A DNA stretch of 64,000 nt from Methylibium sp035762065 (GTDB lineage: Bacteria > Pseudomonadota > Gammaproteobacteria > Burkholderiales > Burkholderiaceae_C). Location: assembly GCF_035762065.1 (NCBI RefSeq), contig NZ_DASTPW010000051.1, positions 1 through 64,000 on the forward strand, written 5' to 3'. Within the stretch, counting starts at the first letter, position 1; each line of letters opens with the position of its first letter. The translations under genes and the position numbers were made by a program. Positions 15,694-24,430 of the stretch are shown here, one piece after another. The notes under the pieces were generated by a model that did no database searches, was not told the DNA's origin, and saw only the letters and a program-made list of their open reading frames with translations.

Positions 15694-16431
15694 ATGAGCC
15701 AGAAACTCGCTTACGTCACCGGCGGCATGGGGGGCATCGGCACCTCGATCTGCCAGCGGCTGCACCGCGACGGCTTCAAGGTGATCGCCGGCTGCGGCCC
15801 GAGCCGCGACTTCGCGAAGTGGCTCGACGAGCAGAAGGCCGCCGGTTTCACCTTCCATGCGTCGGTCGGCAACGTGGCCGACTGGCAGAGCACCGTCGAG
15901 GCCTTCAGCAAGGTCACGAGCGAGCACGGCCCGATTGACGTGCTGGTGAACAACGCCGGCATCACCAAGGACCGCATGTTCTTGAAGATGAGCGTCGACG
16001 ACTGGAAGGCGGTGATCGACACCAACTTGAACAGCCTGTTCAACGTGACCAAGCAGGTCGTGCCGGGCATGGTCGAGAAGGGCTGGGGCCGAATCATCCA
16101 GATCTCGTCGGTCAACGGCGAGAAGGGCCAGGCCGGCCAGACCAACTACTCGGCCGCGAAGGCCGGCATGCACGGCTTCACGATGGCGCTGGCGCAGGAA
16201 CTCGCCGCCAAGGGCGTGACGGTCAACACCGTGAGCCCGGGCTACATCGGCACCGACATGGTCCGCGCGATCAAGCCCGAGGTGTTGGAGAAGATCGTCG
16301 CGACGATCCCGGTGCGCCGGCTCGGCACGCCGGAGGACATCGCGTCGATGGTGTCGTGGGTGGCGTCCGAAGAGTCGGGCTTCGCCACCGGCGCCGACTT
16401 CTCGGTCAACGGCGGCTTGCACATGGGCTGA
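15694..16431 (+). CDS. phaB: Acetoacetyl-CoA reductase (NADPH-type SDR)
   Basis: 245 residues of the short-chain dehydrogenase/reductase family. It reduces acetoacetyl-CoA to (R)-3-hydroxybutyryl-CoA. The Rossmann motif is TGGMGGIGTSIC, followed by VNNAGITKD, and the catalytic Ser (138 or 139), Tyr152 and Lys156 lie in ISSVNGEKGQ and NYSAAKAG. The VNGEKGQAGQTNY stretch is characteristic of PhaB rather than of general SDRs. AGGAG lies eight bases before the ATG. No phaR or phasin gene follows. Confidence 0.96.
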   Translation: MSQKLAYVTGGMGGIGTSICQRLHRDGFKVIAGCGPSRDFAKWLDEQKAAGFTFHASVGNVADWQSTVEAFSKVTSEHGPIDVLVNNAGITKDRMFLKMSVDDWKAVIDTNLNSLFNVTKQVVPGMVEKGWGRIIQISSVNGEKGQAGQTNYSAAKAGMHGFTMALAQELAAKGVTVNTVSPGYIGTDMVRAIKPEVLEKIVATIPVRRLGTPEDIASMVSWVASEESGFATGADFSVNGGLHMG

Positions 16432-16480
16432 ACAAGCCGCAGCCAAGTCGGCGGTAGCGGCGGTGGGCCGCCCCGTGGTG

Positions 16481-16744
16481 TCAGCAGGCGGCGCGCTCCT
16501 CGGCCGCCAGCGCTTCGAGCGCCGCGCAGACCTCGGCGAACGATCCGCCGATCGCGGCGCGACGCGGGTCCTTCGGATCGACGCGCATCCAGAACGCCCG
16601 GCGCCGCAGCCGCGCCGGCCCCGCGCCTCGCGCGCCGATGCGAGCGGTGAAACCCGGCAGCCGCACCACCGGCCCTGCCGCCGCGCGGCGTGCCTGCCAA
16701 AGTCCTACTGCGTTGCCGCAGGCTTGGAGCCACATCAACACCAT
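16481..16744 (-). CDS. Hypothetical protein, 87 aa
   Basis: The start at 16744 is supported by AGGAG seven bases upstream. The protein has an Ala/Arg-rich middle and a more conserved-looking C-terminal half with FWMRVDPKDPRRA and GGSFAEVCAALEAL. No family is recognised with confidence. It lies downstream of the Cdd1-like gene in the same direction after about 100 bp, and is convergent with phaB. The frame shows plausible coding character, but the assignment as a gene is moderate. Confidence 0.5.
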   Translation of the reverse strand: MVLMWLQACGNAVGLWQARRAAAGPVVRLPGFTARIGARGAGPARLRRRAFWMRVDPKDPRRAAIGGSFAEVCAALEALAAEERAAC

Positions 16745-16848
16745 GTCGAAACTCCTGTCGCGTGTCGACGGCAGGATCGGATTCGAAAGCCGCGCGCGGG
16801 ATGCGCCGGGGCGCATGCCTACCACCTGCACGCGGCCGATGTCGGTCG

Positions 16849-17253
16849 TCAGCTTGCGGACGACGCTCCCGAGTGGCCCGACTGGACCGATTGCGCCCGG
16901 CGCGGCCCGAGCCCGGCACCGCCAGCATCGAGCACTTGGCCGTAGCGGGCCTTGCGCGCCACCGTGTACTGCCACCATGGCGCAGGCGCGGCGCCGCGCA
17001 TGAAATCGGTCGCGGCCATCAGGGTGTCGAGCACGCAAGGGTCTTGCCGCGCTCCGCGGTGCTCGCAGACGCGGCGGTAGAGATCGAGCGCATCGCGGCC
17101 GAGCAATTGCTGCGGCCGTTCGATGCCGATGCGGCGCAGGTCGTCGGCCATCGCGCTGCCGATGTTGGGGATCTGCTCGAGCACCTCGCAGTCGGCGGCC
17201 TGCCCGGCCTTGGCGAGACCGTGCTTGCGCGGCGAACGGATCTTCGGGTTCAT
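16849..17253 (-). CDS. Cdd1-like helix-hairpin-helix protein (pathogenicity-locus family)
   Basis: 134 residues. The core LEQIPNIGSAMADDLRRIGI is a helix-hairpin-helix, and the following CVLDTLMAATDFMRG and PWWQYTVARKA segments match the Cdd1/pathogenicity-locus family, some members of which carry the label mitomycin resistance. The C-terminal 30 residues are longer than usual. The gene begins seven bases after the lexA stop in the same direction, so it is probably cotranscribed with lexA and SOS-regulated. A DNA-repair role is suggested by the fold and position, not shown. Confidence 0.8.
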   Translation of the reverse strand: MNPKIRSPRKHGLAKAGQAADCEVLEQIPNIGSAMADDLRRIGIERPQQLLGRDALDLYRRVCEHRGARQDPCVLDTLMAATDFMRGAAPAPWWQYTVARKARYGQVLDAGGAGLGPRRAQSVQSGHSGASSAS

Positions 17254-17260
17254 CGCGGCT

Positions 17261-17986
17261 TCACATCAACAGCGTGTTGCGGATCAGGCCAACCGCCAAG
17301 CCTTCGAGCTCGAACTCACCGCTGCCGGGCGTGACGACGATCGCCTCGAAATCGGGGTTTTCGGGCAGCAGTTCGATCTGGCCGCGCACCTGCCGGAAGC
17401 GCTTGACCGTGACGTCGTCGCCGAGCCGCGCGACGACGATCTGGCCGTTCTTCGCTTCCTTCGTGCGCTGCACCGCGAGCAGGTCGCCGTCGAGGATGCC
17501 GGCGTTGCGCATGCTCATGCCACGCACCTTCAACAGGTAGTCGGGCTTGCGGGCGAACAGCGTCGCCTCGACCGCGTAGGTCTGGTCGATGTGCTCCTGC
17601 GCGAGGATGGGGCTGCCCGCAGCGACCCGGCCGACCAGCGGCAGCATCAGCTGCGACAAGCTCGGCAGCGGCAGGCTGAACTGCTTGTTGCGCTGCTGGT
17701 TCAAGCTGCGCAGCGCGTCCGACTTGAGCCGGATGCCGCGCGAGGTGCCGCTGACCAGCTCGATCACGCCCTTGCGGGCCAGCGCCTGGAGATGTTCCTC
17801 GGCCGCGTTCGCCGACCGGAAGCCGAGTTCGGCGGCGATTTCGGCCCGGGTGGGCGGCGCACCGCTGCGCTCGATGGTGGTCTGCACCAGATCGAGAATC
17901 TGCTGCTGGCGGGCGGTGAGCTTCGGGGCGTCGTCTTCCACTGGCAGCTCCTGTGCAGTTGGGTGGCTCGCCGACTGTCGATCCAT
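17261..17986 (-). CDS. lexA: SOS repressor LexA
   Basis: 241 residues. The N-terminal winged helix (LTARQQQILDLVQ; TRAEIAAELGFRSANAAEEH) binds SOS boxes. The C-terminal S24 domain holds the self-cleavage bond Ala123-Gly124 in VAAGSP, the nucleophile Ser158 in RGMSM and Lys195 in VTVKRF. Length exceeds E. coli LexA by about 40 residues because of a longer N-terminus and linker, as is common in Burkholderiales. A CTG-N10-CAG box sits eight bases upstream of the start, so the gene is autoregulated. Confidence 0.97.
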   Translation of the reverse strand: MDRQSASHPTAQELPVEDDAPKLTARQQQILDLVQTTIERSGAPPTRAEIAAELGFRSANAAEEHLQALARKGVIELVSGTSRGIRLKSDALRSLNQQRNKQFSLPLPSLSQLMLPLVGRVAAGSPILAQEHIDQTYAVEATLFARKPDYLLKVRGMSMRNAGILDGDLLAVQRTKEAKNGQIVVARLGDDVTVKRFRQVRGQIELLPENPDFEAIVVTPGSGEFELEGLAVGLIRNTLLM

Positions 17987-17993
17987 CCAGTGA

Positions 17994-18009
17994 CTGGATT
18001 TTCATACAG
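17994..18009. promoter_or_regulatory. SOS box (LexA operator) with overlapping lexA promoter
   Basis: CTGGATTTTCATACAG is a CTG-N10-CAG operator. On the minus strand a -35-like TTGGCA (18027-18022) and a -10-like TATGAA (18006-18001), 15 bp apart, overlap it, so LexA would block lexA transcription. The box ends 11 bp before the divergent asparaginase start and could also affect that gene. Confidence 0.85.
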
Positions 18010-18020
18010 CTTCGTGTCCG

Positions 18021-18992
18021 ATGCCAAGCACTTCTTTGCCCGACGATCCCTTGTTCGACGACCGGCGTGTCGTCCTCCTGGCTACCGGCGGCACGATCGC
18101 CGGCACCGCCGCGTCGGCCACCGACACGCTCGGCTACCGCGCCGCGCAGATCGACGTGCGCGAGCTGGTTCAGGCGGTGCCGTCGCTCGCCGGCATGCCG
18201 CTCGATGCCGAGCAGGTGGCCCAGCTCGACAGCAAGGACATGGACTTCGACGTGATGCTGCGGCTCGCGCGGCGCGTCGCCCACCACCTGGCGCGCGAGG
18301 AAGTCGCCGGCATCGTCGTCACGCACGGCACCGACACCCTCGAAGAAACGGCCTGGCTCCTGCAGCGCCTGCTCGCGCCGGCCAAGCCGGTGGTCCTGAC
18401 CGGCGCGATGCACCCTGCGACCGCCTTGCTCGCCGACGGGCCGCAGAACCTCGTCGATGCGGTCGGGCTCGCGCGCGAGCCGGCGGCGCAGCGGCTCGGT
18501 GTCGTCGTGGTGTTCGGCGGCCGGGTGTTCGCCGCCGCCCAACTGCGCAAGCGGCACGCATGGCGGCTCGATGCCTTCGGCGGGGGCGACGCCGCGCCGC
18601 TGGGCGAGATCGTGGCCGGGCGCGTCGGCCCGCTGCAGCCTGCGCCGCCGCACGCGCCGGCGCTGGGGCTCGAGCTGTTCGAGCCGCCGTGGCCCTGGGT
18701 CGAGATCCTCACCAGCGCCGCCGGTGCGGATGCGCGGGTGGTCGAAGCGCTGGTGGCGGCAGGCGTCGAGGGCATCGTCGTCGCCGGTACCGGCAACGGC
18801 ACGGTGCATCACCGGCTGGAAGCGGCGCTGCTGGACGCGCAGGCGAGGGGTGTCGCAGTGCGGCGCTCGACGCGCGTGGCCAGCGGCGCGGTGCTCGATG
18901 CGGCGCCGCAGCCGATCGTCGCGACCCGCTGCGCGACGCCGGTGCAGGCGCGCATCGAACTGATGCTGGAGATCGCCGCCGGCCGCCGATGA
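18021..18992 (+). CDS. L-asparaginase, type I/II family
   Basis: 323 residues. The enzyme hydrolyses L-asparagine to aspartate and ammonia. The two family signatures are present: LLATGGTIAGTA with nucleophile Thr25, and VVTHGTDTLEET with Thr104-Asp105. GTGNGTVH and LTGAMHP are further conserved blocks. No signal peptide is evident, so the protein is probably cytoplasmic. The start codon lies 11 bp from the LexA box and divergent from lexA; a clear ribosome site is missing. Confidence 0.92.
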   Translation: MPSTSLPDDPLFDDRRVVLLATGGTIAGTAASATDTLGYRAAQIDVRELVQAVPSLAGMPLDAEQVAQLDSKDMDFDVMLRLARRVAHHLAREEVAGIVVTHGTDTLEETAWLLQRLLAPAKPVVLTGAMHPATALLADGPQNLVDAVGLAREPAAQRLGVVVVFGGRVFAAAQLRKRHAWRLDAFGGGDAAPLGEIVAGRVGPLQPAPPHAPALGLELFEPPWPWVEILTSAAGADARVVEALVAAGVEGIVVAGTGNGTVHHRLEAALLDAQARGVAVRRSTRVASGAVLDAAPQPIVATRCATPVQARIELMLEIAAGRR

Positions 18993-19010
18993 GGCTGACG
19001 TTCGCCAGGC

Positions 19011-20003
19011 TCAGGCGCGCTTTGCGGCCCGCAGGCGTCGAGCCGGGGGCTTGATCACACCGCGCGCGCGCGGCTTCGGTAGGGCGGGCGGCGTGGACGC
19101 GGATGCAGCCGGCCCGCCGCCGTCCGATGCTTCGACGACCTCCGGCCGCCGCCAGGCGCCGGCGCCCTCGGCCGGCAGCGCGCTGTACTTCGGCGGCCAG
19201 TCCGCCAGGCGCGCGTGGCGCATCAACGCGACGCTCGAGTGAGGGCTGAAGCTGCGCTCGAAGACGTGGGTGATGCGGTGCCGGCCGAGCCTTTCGGTGA
19301 TCACCACCGTCGAGCAGCGCGTGCCGTAGCGGCCGTCGGGACTGGCGATGAAGGACGCCGAAAGCATCCGTTCCACCTCGCGCGGCACGCCGGTCGAAGG
19401 CAGGCTGGCGTCGGCGGCCGGCTGGCGATCGGACAACGCTTCGAACAGCCGCGTCGCCAGGTCCTCGGCACGGGCCCCGGCCGGCAGCGCGACGACGGCT
19501 TCGCCAACCCGCGCCTTCAGCGCCTGGACCTTCGGCCAGGGCGTGTCGAGCGCCGCGTTGGAAAGACCGTAGAGCCCGCGGTCCAGGCGTCGCGGCAGCG
19601 TCGCCTCGCTGCTGGCCCAGAAACAGTCGCCGTGCGCGAAATCGGCGGCGATCAGGTTGAAGCCGTTGTAGCCCGACAGCGCGACTTCGGTCCAGAAGCG
19701 GTCGAGCGACAGGTCGCCGCGCAGCCAGCGCGCGACGATCGCGCCGCGCGACGGCGCCTTCGGATCCTGCGGCACGTCGCCGCGGCGCACGTTGGTGACC
19801 AAAGCGAGCCGGCCCGCGGCGTTCAGGCCGAGCCAGGTGCCGCCGGCCTGCAGGTCGCGCCCGCTGAGGATCTCCGGCGCGCCGGCCTCGGGCGCCCACC
19901 AGGCGAGCCGCGCGGTCGGGCGCTCGTGGAACTCGTCGCGGTTGGACGCGACGACCAGCGGGAAGCGCCGGCTCTGGTCGAGCGCGAGCGCTACCAGGCA
20001 CAT
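19011..20003 (-). CDS. NRDE-family (TANGO2-like) protein
   Basis: 330 residues starting MCLVALALDQ, the usual N-terminus of the family with Cys2. The name-giving ASNRDEFHERPT motif follows at about residue 20. Downstream blocks include GGTWLGLNAAGRLALVTN, GYNGFNLI and YGTRCSTVV. The C-terminus carries a basic tail (about residues 305-330). TANGO2 homologues have been linked to haem trafficking in other organisms; the bacterial role is unsettled. The start overlaps the end of the DUF4936 gene by 13 bases, so the two are probably translationally coupled. Confidence 0.88.
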   Translation of the reverse strand: MCLVALALDQSRRFPLVVASNRDEFHERPTARLAWWAPEAGAPEILSGRDLQAGGTWLGLNAAGRLALVTNVRRGDVPQDPKAPSRGAIVARWLRGDLSLDRFWTEVALSGYNGFNLIAADFAHGDCFWASSEATLPRRLDRGLYGLSNAALDTPWPKVQALKARVGEAVVALPAGARAEDLATRLFEALSDRQPAADASLPSTGVPREVERMLSASFIASPDGRYGTRCSTVVITERLGRHRITHVFERSFSPHSSVALMRHARLADWPPKYSALPAEGAGAWRRPEVVEASDGGGPAASASTPPALPKPRARGVIKPPARRLRAAKRA

Positions 20004-20287
20004 GGCACGAAGTGCTCGACGTGACGCTCGCCCGCAAGCCACGGCGCCAGTGCCCGGGCCGCAGCCTCGATGGCCGTGCGCAGCGCCGCGGGGTCGGCGC
20101 CGGCGGGCAGCGCGTAGGTTTCCATCCACGTCGTCTCGCCGCCGGGCTCGTCGGCGCGGCGCAGCAGCCGCGCGTCGAGCCCGGGATGCGCGGCTCGCAG
20201 CGTCCGGTGCATGTCGGCGACCGCGGCAGCCAGCGCCTGTGCGTGCGACGAGCGCACGCGGTAGTAGACGAACAGCTCGTGCCGCAT
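19991..20287 (-). CDS. DUF4936 family protein
   Basis: 98 residues starting MRHELFVYYRV. Family features are the FVYYRV strand, LRAAHPGLDARLLRR and WMETYALP, ending in the HVEHFVPCAW tail. The proposed fold is a ferredoxin-like dimer; the function is unknown. It sits between ygfZ (23 bp upstream) and the NRDE gene (overlapping). This trio is probably one transcript and hints at a link to Fe-S or haem metabolism through YgfZ. Confidence 0.8.
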   Translation of the reverse strand: MRHELFVYYRVRSSHAQALAAAVADMHRTLRAAHPGLDARLLRRADEPGGETTWMETYALPAGADPAALRTAIEAAARALAPWLAGERHVEHFVPCAW

Positions 20288-20310
20288 CGGGACCGTCGCG
20301 GCGCACTGCG

Positions 20311-21273
20311 TCACGCGGCGGCGTTCTCGCGCGGCAGCGCGTAGGGAAGCGGGCGCTGTGCGAGCTCGGGGCCGTCGGCGGCGCCGAGGTGCAGGCGGCC
20401 ATCGTCGAGCGCCGCGAGCTTCATCTCGACCAGCGCATCGTGGCCGCCTTGCGGCGACGGCGCCGCGAAGGCGACGAGGCCGCTCGGCTGCGCCGCATCG
20501 CCGCTCCACCAGACTTCCTGGCCGGCCCGAAGCGCCGGCGCTTCGGCGTGCAGCAGCACCGTGCGTCGCTTCAGCGTGCCGCGGTACTGGCTGCGCGCAA
20601 CGACTTCCTGCCCGGGGTAGCAGCCCTTCTGGAAGTTCACGCCGCCGACCAGCTCGTAGTTCAGCATCTGCGGCACGAAGGCCTCGACGGTGGCGGCGAC
20701 GACCGGCGCGATGCCGCTTCGCACCTCGAGCCAGTCCCAGGCGTCCAGTGGCAGCGCGGGCAGGGCGTTGGCCAGCGCCGCGGCATGCGCCGGTGCGCCG
20801 ATCCACAGCCAGCGCGGCAGGCCGGCGGCGTCGGGCAGACGCAGGAGGTCGGCGCCGTCGACGTCGATGCGGCGCCACGGCCGCATCGACCCGGCCTCGG
20901 CCGGCAGTGCGGCCTGCGCGCTCGCGCCGGCCAGACCGAGCAGCGCCAGCTCGGCGCCCGCATCGTCAAGCTGCGCCTTCGCGCGCAGCACGAACATGCG
21001 CAGGCGCTTCAGCGTCGTGGGCAGGAGCTCGGCGCGGCACACCAGCCGGATCTCGTCGTGCGCATGCTTGCAGGCGACGAAGCTCGCCAGCATGCGGCCC
21101 TTCGGCGAGCAGTAGGCGGCGAGCCGGGCTTCGTCGAGCCCGAGCAGGCTGAAATCGTTCGTCAGCTGGCCGTGCAGGAAGCTCGCGGCATCGGCGCCGC
21201 GCACGCGGATCACGCCGCTGTGCGCGAGTGCCGCGGCGCCTTCGGGGCCACTCTGTGCAGGGTCGGAAACCAT
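20311..21273 (-). CDS. ygfZ: YgfZ folate-binding Fe-S maintenance protein
   Basis: 320 residues of the YgfZ/GcvT-like family, which helps maintain certain 4Fe-4S enzymes. The diagnostic motif KGCYPGQEVVARSQYRG is present with its conserved Cys. SFLHGQLTNDFSLL and YCSPKGRMLASF near the N-terminus and WLEVRSGIA also match. The start at 21273 leaves 23 bp to the divergent mltG start, so both promoters must overlap the coding ends. Confidence 0.92.
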   Translation of the reverse strand: MVSDPAQSGPEGAAALAHSGVIRVRGADAASFLHGQLTNDFSLLGLDEARLAAYCSPKGRMLASFVACKHAHDEIRLVCRAELLPTTLKRLRMFVLRAKAQLDDAGAELALLGLAGASAQAALPAEAGSMRPWRRIDVDGADLLRLPDAAGLPRWLWIGAPAHAAALANALPALPLDAWDWLEVRSGIAPVVAATVEAFVPQMLNYELVGGVNFQKGCYPGQEVVARSQYRGTLKRRTVLLHAEAPALRAGQEVWWSGDAAQPSGLVAFAAPSPQGGHDALVEMKLAALDDGRLHLGAADGPELAQRPLPYALPRENAAA

Positions 21274-21296
21274 CGGCTCATTATGATCAGCGCCCC

Positions 21297-22334
21297 ATGG
21301 CCAAGGCCCTCGCAACATCAATGCGCGCACTGCGGCGAGGGCTGCTGGCGCTGGTCATCCTCGCGCTCCTCGCCGTCATCGGTGCGGGCGCGGCGGCTTG
21401 GTGGTGGCTCGAGCGGCCGTTGCCGCTGGCCGGCGCGAACGCGGAGCTTTCGATCGAGGCCGGCACCTCGGTGCGCGGCATCGCGCAGGGCTGGGTGGAT
21501 GCGGGGGTGCAGACGCATCCGGCGCTGCTGTACGAGTGGTTCCGCTGGTCCGGCCAGTCGCGCCAGATCAAGGCCGGCAGCTACGAAATCGCCGCCGGCG
21601 TCACGCCGGTCGAGCTGCTGCGCAAGATGGTCCGCGGCGACGAAGCCCAGGCCGCGGTGCGGCTGATCGAAGGCTGGACCTTCCGGCAGTTCCGCAGCGA
21701 GCTGGCGCGGGCCGAGGCGCTCAAGCCCACCACCGCCGCGATGAGCGACGAGGAGATCATGGCCGCGCTCGGCGCGCCCGGCCGCTCGCCCGAGGGCTGG
21801 TTCTTCCCCGACACCTACGCCTACAGCAAAGGCTCGACCGATCTCTCGGTGCTGCGCCGTGCGCACCAGGCGATGCGAAAGCGCCTGGACGCCGCCTGGG
21901 CCGAGCGCGCGCCCGACACGCCGCTGGCAAGCCCCGAGGACGCGCTGACGCTGGCCTCGATCGTCGAGAAGGAAACCGGCCAGCCGGCCGATCGCGGCAA
22001 GGTCGCGTCGGTCTTCGTCAACCGGCTGCGTATCGGCATGCCGCTGCAGACCGACCCGACGGTGATCTACGGCCTGGGCAGCGCCTTCGACGGCAACCTG
22101 CGCCGCCGCGACCTGCTCGCCGACACGCCCTACAACACCTACACCCGCGGCGGCCTGCCGCCGACGCCGATCGCGATGCCGGGCAAGGCCTCGCTGCTCG
22201 CGGCCGTGCGCCCGCAGGCGACGAAGGCGCTGTATTTCGTCTCGCGCGGCGACGGCAGCAGCGAGTTCAGCGAGACGCTGGCCGACCACAACCGCGCGGT
22301 CAACCGCTACCAGCGCGGCGGTGCGCGGCCATGA
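21297..22334 (+). CDS. mltG: Endolytic murein transglycosylase MltG
   Basis: 345 residues. The inner-membrane enzyme cuts nascent peptidoglycan strands and is thought to end glycan synthesis. An N-terminal membrane span covers about 14-38 (LLALVILALLAVIGAGAAA). A LysM-like region follows, then the YceG domain with the catalytic motif SIVEKETG (Glu224), VFVNRLRIGMPLQTDPTVIY and YNTYTRGGLPPTPI. The ATG at 21321 is an alternative start. The stop overlaps the tmk start (ATGA). Confidence 0.94.
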   Translation: MAKALATSMRALRRGLLALVILALLAVIGAGAAAWWWLERPLPLAGANAELSIEAGTSVRGIAQGWVDAGVQTHPALLYEWFRWSGQSRQIKAGSYEIAAGVTPVELLRKMVRGDEAQAAVRLIEGWTFRQFRSELARAEALKPTTAAMSDEEIMAALGAPGRSPEGWFFPDTYAYSKGSTDLSVLRRAHQAMRKRLDAAWAERAPDTPLASPEDALTLASIVEKETGQPADRGKVASVFVNRLRIGMPLQTDPTVIYGLGSAFDGNLRRRDLLADTPYNTYTRGGLPPTPIAMPGKASLLAAVRPQATKALYFVSRGDGSSEFSETLADHNRAVNRYQRGGARP

Positions 22335-22963
22335 CGGGCGGCTTCATCAGCTTCGAAGGCATCGACGGCGCCGGCAAGTCGACGCACATCGAGGCGATTG
22401 CCGAGCGGCTGCGCGAGCGAGGCCACATCGTGCTGCGCAGCCGCGAACCCGGCGGAACGCCACTGGCCGAAACATTGCGCGAGCTGGTGCTGCACCGGCC
22501 GATGGACGCGCTGACCGAGGCGCTGCTGATCTTCGCGGCGCGTCGCGACCACCTGCTCACGACGATCGAGCCGGCGCTCGCGCGCGGCGAATTGGTGCTC
22601 TGCGACCGCTTCACCGACGCCAGCTTCGCCTACCAGGGCGCCGGGCGCGGCTTCGATCTCGCGGTGCTGCGCGCGCTCGAAAGCTGGGTGCAGTCGAACC
22701 CGTCGAACCCCGGCGAATTGCGGCAGCCGCACTTGACGCTGTGGTTCGATCTCGACCCTGCGATCGCCGCCGAGCGCGTCGCGCGTGCGCGCGACAAGGA
22801 CCGCTTCGAGCAGCAGGACCTTGCCTTCTTCACCCGCGTGCGCGACGGCTACCTGGCGCGGCTTGCCGCCGAGCCGGCGCGCTTCGTGCGCATCGATGCC
22901 GATGCGGCGCGCGAGGTGGTCGGCGCGCAGATCGACGCCGCCTTGCGCGCGCGCGGCTGGTGA
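22331..22963 (+). CDS. tmk: Thymidylate kinase
   Basis: 210 residues. The enzyme phosphorylates dTMP to dTDP. The P-loop EGIDGAGKSTH lies at residues 8-18, the DRF motif in LCDRFTDASFAYQGAGRG binds dTMP, and REPGGTPLAE is the usual DR/RE block. Overlap with mltG (ATGA) and one base before holB show tight operon packing. Confidence 0.96.
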   Translation: MTGGFISFEGIDGAGKSTHIEAIAERLRERGHIVLRSREPGGTPLAETLRELVLHRPMDALTEALLIFAARRDHLLTTIEPALARGELVLCDRFTDASFAYQGAGRGFDLAVLRALESWVQSNPSNPGELRQPHLTLWFDLDPAIAAERVARARDKDRFEQQDLAFFTRVRDGYLARLAAEPARFVRIDADAAREVVGAQIDAALRARGW

Positions 22964-22964
22964 C

Positions 22965-24038
22965 ATGGCGGGCGGGGACGAAGCGGCGGCGCTGCCGCCC
23001 TGGCTGGAAGCGCCGCTCGAGCGGGCGCTGCGCTCGGCGCGCGGGCACGCGCTGCTGATCCATGGGCCGCGCGGCGTCGGGCAATGGGAACTCGGTCTGG
23101 CGATCGCGCATGCGTGGTTGTGCGAGGCGCAGCCGGCCGACCGCATGGCGCACCGCGCCGCCTGCGGGCACTGCACGGGCTGCCGGCTGATCGCGGCCGG
23201 CACGCATCCCGACCTGCGCGTCGTCGTGCCGCCGGCCTGGCGCGAAACGCTGGGGCTGGCCGACGACGACGCGCAAGCCGACGACGACGCCGGCAAGTCG
23301 AAAGCCAAGCCGAGCAAGGACATCAAGGTGGAGGCCGCGCGTTCGATCGTCGAGTTCGCGCAGCAGACCGCGTCGCGCGGGCGCGGCAAGGTGGTGCTGC
23401 TGTTCCCGGCCGAGCGCATGAACCCGACGAGCGCCAACATGCTGCTCAAGACGCTCGAGGAGCCGGCCGGCGCGACGCGCTTCTTGCTCGCCACCGCGCA
23501 GGCGCAACGGCTGCTGCCGACGGTGCGCAGCCGCTGCCAGCCGGTGGCGCTCGGCATGCCGAAGGTCGAGCAGGCCGCGACATGGCTTGCCGCCCGCGGC
23601 ATCGAGAAGCCCGAATGGCTGCTGGCTGCCGCAGGCGGCTCGCCGATCGAAGCGCTGCAGCGCTGGCAGCGATCGGGCATCGATGCGAAGACCTGGCAGG
23701 CGCTGCCCGCCGAAGTGCTGGCGCAGCGGACCGCGACGCTCGCTGCGTGGCCCTTGCCGCTGGCCGTGGACGCCTTGCAGAAGCTCTGCCACGACCTGCT
23801 GTGCGTTGCGGCCGGTGCCGCGCCGCGCTACTTCGATCGATCGGCGCTGCCTGCCGGCGGCGAAGTGCAGCGCCTCGGCGCCTGCGCGCGCGAGCTCGCC
23901 AACGCCGCCCGGCACGCGGAACATCCGTGGCATGCGCCGCTGGCGGTCGAGGCGCTCGTGCAGCGTGTCGCGGATGCGGCGCGCGGCCCTCGCGCCACGC
24001 GCACTGCGGCGAGCCCGATGACTACACTGGCCCGATGA
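22965..24038 (+). CDS. holB: DNA polymerase III delta' subunit
   Basis: 357 residues. This subunit of the clamp loader helps place the beta clamp on primed DNA. The N-terminal AAA+ domain has LIHGPRGVGQWELG in place of a normal Walker A: the Lys is lost, as in most delta' subunits. The zinc module CGHCTGCRLIAAGTHPDL is present, then LFPAERMNPTSANMLLKTLE and an SRC motif in TVRSRCQ. An acidic insert (about 97-116) is extra. It overlaps the PilZ gene by four bases. Confidence 0.94.
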   Translation: MAGGDEAAALPPWLEAPLERALRSARGHALLIHGPRGVGQWELGLAIAHAWLCEAQPADRMAHRAACGHCTGCRLIAAGTHPDLRVVVPPAWRETLGLADDDAQADDDAGKSKAKPSKDIKVEAARSIVEFAQQTASRGRGKVVLLFPAERMNPTSANMLLKTLEEPAGATRFLLATAQAQRLLPTVRSRCQPVALGMPKVEQAATWLAARGIEKPEWLLAAAGGSPIEALQRWQRSGIDAKTWQALPAEVLAQRTATLAAWPLPLAVDALQKLCHDLLCVAAGAAPRYFDRSALPAGGEVQRLGACARELANAARHAEHPWHAPLAVEALVQRVADAARGPRATRTAASPMTTLAR

Positions 24039-24424
24039 GCGACGCCCCGATGTCCACGAAGGCTGCCACTGCCGGCGGGCAGGGTGCGCGGCCCAGCGTG
24101 ATCCAGCTGGTGTTCCGAGAGAAGGGCGCGCTCTACGCCGCCTACATCCCGCTGTTCGCCGAAGGCGGGCTGTTCGTGCCGACCACGCGCGAATACAAGC
24201 TCGGCGAGGACATCTACCTGCTGCTCTCGCTGCCCGACGACCCGCAGCGCTACCCGGTGGCCGGCAAGATCGCCTGGATCACGCCGGCCAACGCCTCGGG
24301 CGGCCGCACCCAGGGCGTCGGCGTGCGTTTCCCTTCCGACGAGAAGACCCGCACGCTGAAGATCAAGATCGAGGAGATCCTCGGCACCGCGATCTCGTCG
24401 TCGAAGCCGACGCAGACCATCTGA
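24035..24424 (+). CDS. pilZ: Type IV pilus assembly PilZ-domain protein
   Basis: 129 residues. The PilZ-like segment includes FVPTTREYKLGEDIYLLLSL and VAGKIAWITPANASGG. The RxxxR c-di-GMP-binding motif of canonical PilZ domains is missing, as in the pilus protein PilZ, which binds PilB and FimX instead. Location after holB in mltG-tmk-holB-pilZ-tatD is the standard betaproteobacterial arrangement. Start overlaps the holB stop (ATGA). Confidence 0.92.
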   Translation: MSDAPMSTKAATAGGQGARPSVIQLVFREKGALYAAYIPLFAEGGLFVPTTREYKLGEDIYLLLSLPDDPQRYPVAGKIAWITPANASGGRTQGVGVRFPSDEKTRTLKIKIEEILGTAISSSKPTQTI

Positions 24425-24430
24425 GTGCGC

